Assembly (NCBI RefSeq): GCF_947488945.1
Contig: NZ_CANLBS010000001.1
Coordinates: forward strand, 310,001-374,000
Length of the DNA stretch: 64,000 nt
From: an uncultured Streptomyces sp.
GTDB lineage: Bacteria; Actinomycetota; Actinomycetes; Streptomycetales; Streptomycetaceae
Direction: 5' to 3'
Below are positions 24,692-33,016 of the stretch, one piece after another (within the stretch, counting starts at the first letter, position 1; each line of letters opens with the position of its first letter). The notes beneath the pieces are model-generated. The model saw nothing but the letters and a program-made list of their open reading frames with translations, made no database searches and had not been told where the DNA came from. Position numbers and translations under genes: made by a program.

Positions 24692-25636
24692 ATGCCGCAC
24701 GCCACCGCCGCACCCTCCGGCGTTCACCGGCCCCGCTGGTGGAGGGAGCTGCCGCTGATAGCGGCGGTGTACGCGCTGTACTCCGCCGGGCGGCTGCTGG
24801 TCCGCGGGGACATACAGGCCGCGGTGCACCACGGGCTGACCATCCTCGACATCGAGAAGACGCTCCGGATCAACGCCGAGCACCCGCTCAACCGGCTGTT
24901 CACCGCCCACCCGGCGATCGGCATACCCGCCGACTTCGCGTACGCCTCGCTGCACTACGTGGTCACCCCGGCCCTGCTCGTGTGGATGTTCCGCCGCAGG
25001 GCGCGGTGGTACCGGCAGGCCAGGACCTGGCTGCTGACCTCGACGCTGCTCGGTCTGATCGGCTTCACCCTGCTGCCGACCTGTCCGCCCCGGCTGCTGG
25101 ACGCCCGGCACGGCTTCGTCGACACGATGGCGCAGTACAGCTCCTACGGCTGGTGGGGCGCGGAGGCGAGCGCCCCGCGCGGCCTCGGCGGCATGACCAA
25201 CCAGTACGCCGCGATGCCCAGCCTGCACGTGGGCTGGGCGCTGTGGTGCGGGGTGCTGCTGTGGCGGCACGGCCGCGGGCCGGTGGTCCGGACGCTGGGC
25301 GTCGTCTATCCGCTGGTGACCACGTTCGTGGTGATGGGGACCGCCAACCACTACCTCCTGGACGCCGTCGCCGGCGCCGCCGTGATGGTGGCCGGAGCGC
25401 TGCTGACCAGGCACGTTCTGCGGATCGCGGACCGCTGGGCCGCCCGGCTGCGGGCGGTCCTGGGCCTGTCCGCCCGCCCCGGTCCCGCGGTGGGAGCCCC
25501 GATTGTCGGTGGCGGGTGCGAGACTTCGGCGGGTGAGCGATTCCCTGGGCGGCGGACCCCCTCCGCACATTCCCCCGTCGCGCGCGGCGGACCCGGCGCC
25601 GCGGTCGACGGCGCCGCTCCGGCAGCGGCTCGCTGA
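24692..25636 (+). CDS. PAP2-superfamily membrane phosphatase (inositol phosphorylceramide synthase-like)
   Basis: A 314-aa integral membrane protein with about six membrane segments from LPLIAAVYALYSAGRLLV onward. It carries the PAP2 active-site motifs PSLHVGWALW (about residue 172) and NHYLLDAVAG (about 217), with the catalytic His residues in both. The conserved DIEKTLRIN stretch near residue 55 is typical of actinobacterial members. It probably dephosphorylates or transfers a lipid phosphate head group at the outer membrane face. The last ~35 residues are low complexity and overlap the next gene by up to 104 bp in another frame. Confidence 0.85.
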   Translation: MPHATAAPSGVHRPRWWRELPLIAAVYALYSAGRLLVRGDIQAAVHHGLTILDIEKTLRINAEHPLNRLFTAHPAIGIPADFAYASLHYVVTPALLVWMFRRRARWYRQARTWLLTSTLLGLIGFTLLPTCPPRLLDARHGFVDTMAQYSSYGWWGAEASAPRGLGGMTNQYAAMPSLHVGWALWCGVLLWRHGRGPVVRTLGVVYPLVTTFVVMGTANHYLLDAVAGAAVMVAGALLTRHVLRIADRWAARLRAVLGLSARPGPAVGAPIVGGGCETSAGERFPGRRTPSAHSPVARGGPGAAVDGAAPAAAR

Positions 25637-26756
25637 GCTGCGCGGGCCCGCCGTGGCCCCGCGCCCGATGGACGCCCGCGCGCTGGCGGCCCTGGCGGCG
25701 AACCCCGGCTGCAAGCGGCGCGCGCTGCTCGACGGCGCCGGGGTGGACAAGACGGTCCTGGCGACCGCGCTCGGTTCGCCCTCGGGTTTCGGCCAGTCGC
25801 AGTTCGCGTTCATGCGGGGCAACGCCTTCGAGGCCCGGGTCAAGGCCGACGGCGGCACCGAACTGCTGCGGCTGCTGCGCGAGCGGACCGGTGAGGACGC
25901 CGGGCCCCCGGACGCGGTGTCACTGCCCGATCTGACCGCCGCCGGGCCGCAGGGCCGGGCGGCCCGCACGGCGCTGGCGCTGCGCGAGGCCACGGAGGCC
26001 GGCGGCTGGGCGCTGCTGGACCACCCGATGCTGGTGCTGGAGGTGGCCGGTTCGCCCGCCTATCTGGAACCGGACGCGGTGGTGGTGCATCCCGGCGGCC
26101 GGTGGACGGTGGTCGAGATCAAGTCGTTCCCGATGATCGACGGCTCGTCCGACGCGGCGAAGGTGGGCGCCGCCGCCCGGCAGTCCGCCGTCTACGTCCT
26201 GGCGCTGGAGGAGGTCGCCGCCCGCACCGGGGGCGCCGAGGTCTCCGCCGACGTGCTGCTGGTCTGCCCGAAGGACTTCTCCAACCTGCCGGCCGCCGAG
26301 ATCGTCGACGTGCGCAAGCAGCGCGCCGTCACCCGTCGGCAGCTCGGCCGGCTGACCCGGATCGAGGAGATCGCCGACGCCCTCCCGCAGGGCGCCACCT
26401 TCGACCCGGGTCGCCCGTCCGAGGAGCTGGCCGCCGCGGTGGAGGCGGTGGACGCGGCGTACGCCCCCGAGTGCCTGGCCGCCTGCGAGCTCGCCTTCCA
26501 CTGCCGGTCGCGGTCCCGGGCCGAGGGCGCGGTGGAGTCGCTGGGGCGCGGGGTGCGCGGCGAGCTGGGCGGGCTGACGTCGGTCCGCGCGGTGCTGGAC
26601 GCCGCCCGCGGCAAGGAGGGCGATCCGGCCGACCCGACGGTCGCGGCGCTGCGCCGGGCCGTCGCGCTGCGGGCCGAGGCGCTGGAGGGGGCCGGACCGC
26701 CTGACGTGTCCGCCGGGCGCCGCGAGGCCGCGGGAGGCGTGGCCGCATGTCGCTGA
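25533..26756 (+). CDS. RecB/Cas4-type PD-(D/E)XK nuclease with Fe-S cysteine set
   Basis: About 407 aa. All hallmarks of the RecB/Dna2/Cas4 nuclease fold are visible: RGNAFEARV (Glu100), EPDAVVV (Asp181), VVEIKSF (Glu195, Lys197) and QSAVYVLAL (Gln217, Tyr221). One Cys before the domain (NPGCKRR, Cys60) and three after it (ECLAACELAFHC, Cys314/318/324) match the 4Fe-4S arrangement of Cas4, AddB and Dna2. It should cut single-stranded DNA ends. GTG at 25533 is the likelier start, 25503 the alternative; neither has a clear ribosome site. The end overlaps the next gene by 10 bp. No cas1/cas2 nearby, so not adaptation Cas4. Confidence 0.8.
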   Translation: MSDSLGGGPPPHIPPSRAADPAPRSTAPLRQRLAELRGPAVAPRPMDARALAALAANPGCKRRALLDGAGVDKTVLATALGSPSGFGQSQFAFMRGNAFEARVKADGGTELLRLLRERTGEDAGPPDAVSLPDLTAAGPQGRAARTALALREATEAGGWALLDHPMLVLEVAGSPAYLEPDAVVVHPGGRWTVVEIKSFPMIDGSSDAAKVGAAARQSAVYVLALEEVAARTGGAEVSADVLLVCPKDFSNLPAAEIVDVRKQRAVTRRQLGRLTRIEEIADALPQGATFDPGRPSEELAAAVEAVDAAYAPECLAACELAFHCRSRSRAEGAVESLGRGVRGELGGLTSVRAVLDAARGKEGDPADPTVAALRRAVALRAEALEGAGPPDVSAGRREAAGGVAACR

Positions 26757-28387
26757 TCGGTACGCTCGCCCGGCTGGAGGCGGTGGAGAGCGGGCGCGCC
26801 CAGCCGCTGGCGACGGTCCGGCACCGCAGGATCGCCGCTCGTCCGCTGGTGCTGGTGCCGCTGACCACCTCCGGCGAGGCGGGTGCTCCGCTGGGAGCGC
26901 TGGTGGGCACCGACCGGGAGTCGCCCCGGCTGCTGGCGGTGGCGCAGCCGCGCGACCGCGACCTCCGGTTCGCGTTCCTGGCCGAGCTGGCCGAGGCGGT
27001 GCTGCCGCACATCGACGCGCACGCCTCCGCCGTCGAGACCGTCGAGCGCAACGAGGTGGACCCGGAGACCGGCAAGAAGGTCAGGGTCGAGGCCGAGCTG
27101 TGCGCGGACGCGGCGCAGATCGTCGTGCCGAGCCGGGCGGGCGTGGAGTTCGTCCGGCTGCTGGGGCGGTCGATGCGGTTCCGCAGGACCGCCGAGGACG
27201 ACCCGGACACCCCGTATCCGGCGCCCGCGCGGGTGCCGCTGCTGGGTCGCTGGCTGACGCACTACGGCGAACGGGCCCGGGTGCCCGGCTCCTCGCTGCT
27301 GACGGCCGCCACCGACCTGCTCAACCGCCACTGGGCGACGGGGCAGAGCAGTGTGGAGGACCAGCACCTGGGGGCGCTGCTGGCCTGGCTGGATCCGCGG
27401 GACGGGCTGACCGGCCCGGAGGCGGCGCTCCGGGCCGAGCTGGAGCGGGACCGTGAGGGGCAGCTGGTCTGTCCGCCGGCCGGCCCCGCCACCGATCCCG
27501 CCTTCGACAACCGGCTGCTGGCCCCGGCGATCGAGGCGTACGACCGGGCGCGCACCGCGGTGGCGGCGGCGGAGGACGGCCTCGCGGCGGACGCGGCGCT
27601 GGGCGCGCTGACGGCGGCGGAGGGCCGGATCAGGGCGTTGCTGGCCGGGGTGATGCTGCCGACCTGGGACGCGGTGTGGCGCGCCCTCGACCTGCTGCGG
27701 GAGCTGCCGGAGGGCGAGCGGGTGGAGGAGCGGTGGACCCGCGACCGCTGGTCGTTCACCTCGCACCGGGACCGGGTGACCGCGGGCGAGCCCCCGCAGC
27801 CGCGCCGGGACGACGCGGTGACGGCGGCCCGGAAGCTGGCCTCCCGCGAGACCGCGCAGGCGCAGCTCGACGCCCAGGAGGCGCTGGACGATCCGCTGGT
27901 GCTGGCGGGCCGGCGGCTGGCGGGCGAGGCGTTCGTCGGCGTGGTGACCGGGGTGGAGATGGCGTACAGCGAGTCGAAGCGGCCCTCGCCGCGCCCGTTG
28001 GTCACCGTCCGCACCGCGGAGCGTCCGCACCTGGGCGGCCGGACCAAGGTGTACCGCTCGCTGGACGGCAAGCCGCAGACCGCCGAGTTCGTGCGGTACG
28101 CCTCCGGAGGCGAGGAGCCCGGGGACGGAGAGCCGGGGCACGGGGAGGCCGGGGGCGAGGAGGTGCTGGTGGTGCTGCGGATCATGGACCGGATGGGCCG
28201 CGGCAAGGAGCCGGCGCCGGGCTCGCTGCCGGAGCCGGGCGACCGGACGGTGTGGACCCTGTTCGAACACGACCAGCGCGGCGGGCCGAAGCTGCCGGAC
28301 GCGGAGGAGACGCCGTGGACCCACGGCGGCCCGCCCGGAGCCGCCGCCGAGCACGCCGACCCGGTGACCGCGGAGGACCTGCTGTGA
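26747..28387 (+). CDS. Conserved protein of unknown function between nuclease and helicase genes
   Basis: A 546-aa protein I do not recognise. ATG at 26747 has GGGAGG upstream and overlaps the nuclease stop; its own stop overlaps the helicase GTG (GTGA), so the three are translationally coupled. No membrane segments and no nuclease or NTPase motif. The middle is helical and Ala/Leu-rich (about 240-320). The C-terminal third (about 395-520, FVGVVTGVEMAYSESKRPSPRPLVTVRT ... TVWTLFEHDQRGGPK) looks beta-rich, possibly an OB-like or helicase 1B-barrel-like domain. I infer a structural or DNA-binding subunit joining the other two. Confidence 0.75.
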   Translation: MSLIGTLARLEAVESGRAQPLATVRHRRIAARPLVLVPLTTSGEAGAPLGALVGTDRESPRLLAVAQPRDRDLRFAFLAELAEAVLPHIDAHASAVETVERNEVDPETGKKVRVEAELCADAAQIVVPSRAGVEFVRLLGRSMRFRRTAEDDPDTPYPAPARVPLLGRWLTHYGERARVPGSSLLTAATDLLNRHWATGQSSVEDQHLGALLAWLDPRDGLTGPEAALRAELERDREGQLVCPPAGPATDPAFDNRLLAPAIEAYDRARTAVAAAEDGLAADAALGALTAAEGRIRALLAGVMLPTWDAVWRALDLLRELPEGERVEERWTRDRWSFTSHRDRVTAGEPPQPRRDDAVTAARKLASRETAQAQLDAQEALDDPLVLAGRRLAGEAFVGVVTGVEMAYSESKRPSPRPLVTVRTAERPHLGGRTKVYRSLDGKPQTAEFVRYASGGEEPGDGEPGHGEAGGEEVLVVLRIMDRMGRGKEPAPGSLPEPGDRTVWTLFEHDQRGGPKLPDAEETPWTHGGPPGAAAEHADPVTAEDLL

Positions 28388-29718
28388 CGACGGTGACGGA
28401 TCCGGGACGGGCGGCGGCGGAGGCCACCGCCCGCATCCTCGGCGACACCCTGGACGGATCGGCGCGGGGCGTGGTGGTGGACTCGCCGCCCGGCGCGGGC
28501 AAGTCGACGCTGGTGGTCCGCGCCGCCCTGGAGCTGGCTGCCGCGGGCCGCCCGCTGATGGTGATCGCGCAGACCAACGCCCAGGTGGACGACCTGGTGG
28601 TGCGCCTCGCGGAGAAGGAGCCCGGCCTGCCGGTGGGGCGGCTGCACAGCAGCGACTCCGACCCGTACGACAAGGTGCTCGACGGCCTCGACAACGTGCG
28701 CAAGTCCGCGAAGGCGGCGGACCTGGTCGGGCTGGACGTGGTGATCTCGACGGCCGCGAAGTGGGCGCACGTGAAGAACGTGGAGCCGTGGGAGCACGCG
28801 ATCGTCGACGAGGCGTACCAGATGCGCTCGGACGCGCTGCTGGCCGTGGCCGGGCTGTTCGAGCGGGCGCTGTTCGTCGGCGACCCGGGGCAGCTCGACC
28901 CGTTCTCCCTGGTGGGCGCGGAGCAGTGGGCGGGGCTGACCTACGACCCGTCGGCCAGTGCCGTCTCGACCCTGCTCGCGCACAATCCGGGGCTGCCGCA
29001 GCACCGGCTCCCGGTGTCCTGGCGGCTGCCCGCGTCGGCCGCGCCGCTGGTGTCCGACGCCTTCTACCCGTACACGCCGTTCCGCAGCGGGACCGGTCAC
29101 GGCGACCGGCGGCTGACGTTCGGGGCGGCCTCGGACGGTTCGGGGCCGGACCGGGTGCTGGACGTGGCTGCGGAGGCGGGCTGGGGCCTGCTCGAACTGC
29201 CCGCCCGGCACACCCCGCGCACCGACCCGGAGGCGGTGGGCGCGGTGGCGCAGGTGGTGCGCAGGCTCCTCGACCGGCGGGGCGCCGCGGTCAGCGAGCG
29301 GGCGGATGGCCCGGTGGCGGTGACGGCGGACCGGATCGCGGTCGGCACGGCCCACCGCGACCAGGCCGCGGCGGTCCGCGCGGCCCTGGCCGGGCTGGGC
29401 GTCACCGGGGTGGCGGTGGACACCGCCAACCGGCTCCAGGGCCGCGAGTTCGACGTGACGGTGGTGCTGCACCCGCTGTCGGGCCGCCCGGACGCCACCG
29501 CCTTCCACCTGGAGACGGGCCGGCTCTGCGTGCTCGCCTCGCGCCACCGGCACGCGTGCGTGGTGGTCTGCCGGGCGGGCGTCTCGGAGTTGCTGGACGA
29601 GCACCCCTCGACGGAGCCGGTGCAACTGGGCGTCACGGTGAAGTTCCCGGACGGCTGGGAGGCGATGCAGTCCACCTGGGACCAGTGGTCGAACCACCGG
29701 GTGTCCTGGCGCCCGTGA
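28384..29718 (+). CDS. SF1B helicase of the Upf1/Dna2 type
   Basis: A 444-aa ATPase with a full SF1 motif set: Walker A SPPGAGKST (Lys40), motif Ia IAQTNAQVDDL, Walker B AIVDEAYQM, motif III FVGDPGQLDPF, motif IV VSWRLP, motif V TANRLQGREFDVTVVLHP and motif VI TGRLCVLASRHRHACVVV. DEAYQ and the TANRLQGREF signature place it with Upf1/Dna2-like helicases. It is compact, lacking the accessory domains and nuclease of Dna2. Those functions appear to be supplied by the two coupled upstream genes, suggesting a three-subunit end-processing enzyme. Confidence 0.88.
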   Translation: MTTVTDPGRAAAEATARILGDTLDGSARGVVVDSPPGAGKSTLVVRAALELAAAGRPLMVIAQTNAQVDDLVVRLAEKEPGLPVGRLHSSDSDPYDKVLDGLDNVRKSAKAADLVGLDVVISTAAKWAHVKNVEPWEHAIVDEAYQMRSDALLAVAGLFERALFVGDPGQLDPFSLVGAEQWAGLTYDPSASAVSTLLAHNPGLPQHRLPVSWRLPASAAPLVSDAFYPYTPFRSGTGHGDRRLTFGAASDGSGPDRVLDVAAEAGWGLLELPARHTPRTDPEAVGAVAQVVRRLLDRRGAAVSERADGPVAVTADRIAVGTAHRDQAAAVRAALAGLGVTGVAVDTANRLQGREFDVTVVLHPLSGRPDATAFHLETGRLCVLASRHRHACVVVCRAGVSELLDEHPSTEPVQLGVTVKFPDGWEAMQSTWDQWSNHRVSWRP

Positions 29719-29889
29719 ACCGGCCGCACCCCGCGCGCCGGGACCGCGCGGGTTTTCCGGACGGCGGCGGCGGAAAGACTGTCCCGGGCTCCGGACGGCC
29801 GGGGCTCCGGGACACGGGGCGCGCACGGGGGTTGGACAATGGGGGGTGGCCCGTCCGGTCGACGGGCCGCCCGAGGGAGGAAACACCAC

Positions 29890-30234
29890 ATGGCACAACC
29901 CGAGCGGAACGCACGGCCGAGGATGCGACCCGCGCCGCTGCTCTTCGAGCCGGCCGAGGCCACCGCCGATGAGGAGCACTTCTTCGACCTGGAGTCGATG
30001 GAGGATCCGAAGGAGCTGCTGGCCCGCGCGACGGAGCTGACGCACGCGTTCCGGGCCGCGACCGACCGGAGCGTGGAGTTCCAGGCGATGGCCGCCGCCC
30101 AGCTCGCCGACCCGGGCCGCTTCGACCGGCTGAGCCCGTCCGACGTGGCGGAACGCGCCGAGTGGACCGAGGACTACGCGAAGAAGATGATCGAGTTCGG
30201 CCGCTCGCTGCTGAACGCTCCCCGCGCGTCCTGA
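29890..30234 (+). CDS. Small conserved acidic protein, unknown function
   Basis: A 114-aa soluble protein I cannot assign. ATG at 29890 is set by the strong site GGGAGGAAA. The N-terminus is Pro/Arg-rich (RPRMRPAPLLFEP), then two amphipathic helical stretches (DPKELLARATELTHAFRAATDRSVEFQAMAAAQLAD and SDVAERAEWTEDYAKKMIEFGRSLL). Codon use is typical for the genome, so it is a real gene. It stands alone on the same strand as the helicase operon, 171 bp downstream. Confidence 0.7.
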   Translation: MAQPERNARPRMRPAPLLFEPAEATADEEHFFDLESMEDPKELLARATELTHAFRAATDRSVEFQAMAAAQLADPGRFDRLSPSDVAERAEWTEDYAKKMIEFGRSLLNAPRAS

Positions 30235-30456
30235 CCGGCCGCCGCGCCCACCCCGGCCGCCGTCGGAGCGCCGCCCCGGGCACCGGCCGGGCACCGGACC
30301 CGGTGGCGCCGTACGGGTCCGGGCGGGCGCGGCGCGGTCACTTCGGGTAAATCCTCTGGCATATGCGCGGGGGCACGGTACCCCTGCGGGCCCACGCTTG
30401 TCAGGGATTTGGCAACTGTTGGCGTCAGCACCGTCACGCCCTGTAGACCTGTCTGC

Positions 30457-31074
30457 ATGACCGCATGGCTGACAGACGAAGCGACCCACCGCACCGGTAT
30501 CCGCGAGCACGGCACGGAGCTTTTCGCCCTGCTGCGGGACCACACCTCCCAGCAGGCCGCCCAGGTCACCGCGGAGGGGGCCGCGTGGCTGGCCGAGGCG
30601 TCGGGACACGCCCGCTCGCTGCTCGGCCGGTGGCGGGCCCGGCCGGACGCCCCCGTGGTGCTGCCGTGCGGGAACACCTTCGACGTGGTCAGCGTGCCGG
30701 CCCTGTTCGGCCGCCGGATGCTGGAGCGGCTCTGGGGGGAGGGCCCCGGCTCCGGCCCGGTCGCCACCCACCGCGGCCGGATGCTGCTGTTCGCCGCGCC
30801 CGGCACCGCCCACCGGCTGCCCTCGCTGCTGGCCTGGGAGGAGTGGGGCACCGGCCCGGCCCCGGAGGACGACACGCACCGTTCGGTGCCGTCGGTGCTC
30901 TGTCACGGCAGAGGAGACGCGGTGACCGTGCCGCCGCTGGCCGGAGAGTCGACCGCGGGGCCCCGCTGGCTGGTGGCCCCCGACACCCGCGCACCCTGGC
31001 TGCCCGGCCCGGACGCCCTGCTCTGGGCCTGTGTGCGGGCGGCGAGGACGACCGGCCGGCGGCTCGAACCCTGA
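30457..31074 (+). CDS. Conserved protein resembling the primase/polymerase N-terminal family
   Basis: A 205-aa protein starting MTAWLTDEATHRTGIREHGTELFALLRDH. The middle VVLPCGNTFDVVSVPALFGRRMLERLW and WLVAPDTRAPWLPGPDALLWACVRAARTTG resemble a streptomycete family often labelled bifunctional DNA primase/polymerase N-terminal. Catalytic acidic residues of a true archaeo-eukaryotic primase are not evident, so enzymatic activity is doubtful. ATG at 30457 is chosen for the conserved N-terminus. A tRNA-Lys gene follows 70 bp after its stop. Confidence 0.65.
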   Translation: MTAWLTDEATHRTGIREHGTELFALLRDHTSQQAAQVTAEGAAWLAEASGHARSLLGRWRARPDAPVVLPCGNTFDVVSVPALFGRRMLERLWGEGPGSGPVATHRGRMLLFAAPGTAHRLPSLLAWEEWGTGPAPEDDTHRSVPSVLCHGRGDAVTVPPLAGESTAGPRWLVAPDTRAPWLPGPDALLWACVRAARTTGRRLEP

Positions 31075-31123
31075 GCCCGTCCGGGTCCCCGACGGCGATT
31101 TTTCCTCCGGCCGATCCGGGTGC

Positions 31124-31129
31124 TAATGT
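31124..31129 (+). promoter_or_regulatory. Likely -10 box of tRNA-Lys copy 1
   Basis: TAATGT starting 21 bp before the tRNA; copies 2 and 3 have TATTAT and TAAAGT 20-21 bp before theirs, followed in all three by the same TCAGCAG leader. Confidence 0.5.
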
Positions 31130-31144
31130 CTACGACGTCAGCAG

Positions 31145-31218
31145 GCGCCGCTAGCTCAGTTGGTTAGAGCAGCTGACTCTTAATCAGCGGGTCCGGGGTT
31201 CGAGTCCCTGGCGGCGCA
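31145..31218 (+). tRNA. tRNA-Lys (anticodon CUU), copy 1
   Basis: A 74-nt cloverleaf: acceptor GCGCCGC/GCGGCGC, D-loop GCTCAGTTGGTTAGAGC, anticodon stem-loop GCTGA CTCTTAA TCAGC with anticodon CTT, T-arm CGGGGTTCGAGTCCCTG. CCA is not encoded. Identical to copies at 38374 and 42685. Confidence 0.97.
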
Positions 31219-31227
31219 CAGACGGAA

Positions 31228-31258
31228 GAAGCCCCTCGCGCGAGCGGGGGGCTTTTTC
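31228..31258 (+). terminator. Intrinsic terminator of tRNA-Lys copy 1
   Basis: AAGCCCCTCGC paired with GCGAGCGGGGGGCTT, followed by a T-run (CTTTTTCG). Confidence 0.8.
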
Positions 31259-31294
31259 GTGCGTCCGCCGGGGTGCGACGGGTCGGCCGGGCCG

Positions 31295-32536
31295 TCATAC
31301 CCCGGTGGTGATGCGCACGGTCCACGCCCCGGACGGGGTGCGGTCGGCGACCTCGATCCGGGTCCGCTCCTCGGGCAGCGTGAAGGTCTCCCCCTCCCGC
31401 AGCGGCGCGTCGGCCAGCGGCGGGTATACCGACCGGTCCCAGCACGCCTCGGTCTCCGGGTGGGCGTCGACCACCTCGACCGGGCCGCCGCCGGAGGCGG
31501 TGCCGCCGCGCACCCGGTAGATCAGCACCCCCTCGGAGCAGGTGTGGCGGTCGTTTCCGGTGGCGCCGCGCGCCTCGACGGCGAGCACGCTGTCCTCGCC
31601 GGTGCGGACCACCGCCAGTCGGGTGCCGAGCGTCCCGCCGGGTACCGGCGCCGCCGCGACCGGCTCCAGGGTGAGGTCGGCACGGCCCTGCACGCAGACG
31701 ATCTGCCGGTCGTCGATCCAGCCGAGCTTCCACTTGTGCCAGCCGAAGAGGTCCGGCGCCAGACCGAACTGGCTGCCCATGACGTCCCAGTCGCCGACGT
31801 GGGTGTCCCAGTCGCCCTTGCCGTCCTCGGGCCGGTGGTAGAGGTCCGCGAGGTCGAAGACGTGCCCGGTCTCGTGGGCCAGCACGTTGCGGTCCGGCGG
31901 GTGCTGCTCGAAGACGGTGACGACGCGCTTGACGTCCGCGCCGTCCGCGCGCATCGGCCGGTCGAAGTTGACCACCTTGGTGGCGTCGGAGTCCACGCCC
32001 GGCGCGTCCGGATCGGCGACCAGGTAGACGATGTCGTACCGGGAGAAGTCGACCCGGTCGTCCGCCGCCTCGATCGCGTCGCGCAGGTAGGCGGTGCGCC
32101 GGCCGGAGTCCCAGTCGCGCTCTATGCCGTACCAGGTCGAGTCGCGCGGCATCGGCGTCCACCGGTCCATCGGGTGCGGGCGCAGCGTGAAGGCGCCGTA
32201 GCTCGCGCGCTCGAAGAAGCGGGTGGTGGAGGGGAAGTAGTCGGCGGTCAGGACCTCGGGGCCGACCACGGGTTCGGCGTCCGGGAAGGACAGGAAGATC
32301 ATGACCGCGTCGAGCCGGTGGTCGGGGCGCGGATAGGAGCCGTTCCAGTCGTCCAGGCCGAGCGAGTGGTGCGCGGGCGTACGGGGCAGCACGCAGGGTT
32401 CGAGGTCGTCGGTCGCCGCCACGGCGGGCCCGGCGACCAGTGAGGTCGCGGCGAGTGCCATGAGGGCGGTGAGCGCCGCCGCCAGTCCGCGCGGACTCGG
32501 CCTCTCCACCCCCCGGGGTCCGTGCTGGCGACGCAC
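31295..32536 (-). CDS. Secreted M6-family metalloprotease (immune inhibitor A-like)
   Basis: A 413-aa exported protein. GTG at 32536 is chosen because GGAGG lies 5 bases upstream; it gives the signal peptide RRQHGPRGVERPSPRGLAAALTALMALAATSLVAGPAVAA. The zinc site is VLAHETGHVFDLADLYH (HExxH), followed by the conserved WDVMGSQFGLAPDLFGWHKWKLGW block of M6 peptidases; the N-terminal part has LDAVMIFLSFPD and SYGAFTLRPHP as in the family. It probably degrades extracellular proteins. Lies 3' to tRNA-Lys copy 1 on the opposite strand. Confidence 0.85.
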   Translation of the reverse strand: MRRQHGPRGVERPSPRGLAAALTALMALAATSLVAGPAVAATDDLEPCVLPRTPAHHSLGLDDWNGSYPRPDHRLDAVMIFLSFPDAEPVVGPEVLTADYFPSTTRFFERASYGAFTLRPHPMDRWTPMPRDSTWYGIERDWDSGRRTAYLRDAIEAADDRVDFSRYDIVYLVADPDAPGVDSDATKVVNFDRPMRADGADVKRVVTVFEQHPPDRNVLAHETGHVFDLADLYHRPEDGKGDWDTHVGDWDVMGSQFGLAPDLFGWHKWKLGWIDDRQIVCVQGRADLTLEPVAAAPVPGGTLGTRLAVVRTGEDSVLAVEARGATGNDRHTCSEGVLIYRVRGGTASGGGPVEVVDAHPETEACWDRSVYPPLADAPLREGETFTLPEERTRIEVADRTPSGAWTVRITTGV

Positions 32537-33016
32537 CTTCACCTCCGGATGGGGGAACTCGAGACACCCACCAGCCTGGGACGGACGCCCTCGGCGCGCC
32601 CGTTGGGCTGCACCACTCGGGTCAGGGCCCCGCGGTCCCGTGGGCGCGCGTCCCGCGTTCCGCCGCGCGGCCACCCGATCGATCACGTACAGTCACAGGT
32701 GATCATCTCGCCCTGCCGAAGAATCAACTGGAGGGCAGGGCCGCATGCCACCGGAACAGAATCGATCAGTACCGGATAAATCGGATGAGCTTCACCAGCG
32801 CGCCGATCACCGCGCGCATGCTCCGCGGCAGAGCCCTCGGCACGGGTGCCGCACCCGGGACGGGCAGTGGGCTGGAACGGCCAACGCCCCACCCTCTATG
32901 CTTCCTGACGTTTCCCCCGTGCCTCCGGCCCGGCCGGAAACGGAGCCACCAGGTACCCGTCACCGGCATCCGTCCACGACATCGGTCCACAACGATCAGC
33001 ACAGCGGGAGCAAGCG
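32537..33016. other. 480-bp divergent intergenic region with a possible short upstream ORF
   Basis: Between the M6 protease and the GGDEF-EAL gene. From 32745 a 91-codon frame (MPPEQNRSVPDKSDELHQ...) starts 9 bases after GGAGGG and ends at 33020, its TGA overlapping the GTG of the next gene. Its third positions are poor in G/C compared with neighbours, so it may be a leader peptide or chance. The stretch 32690-32800 is less G+C-rich than its surroundings and probably carries promoters. Confidence 0.4.

Noticed and set aside
25533..26756. Cas4 of a CRISPR-Cas locus
   Set aside because: No Cas1, Cas2, effector or repeat-spacer array in the window; the partner is an SF1B helicase.
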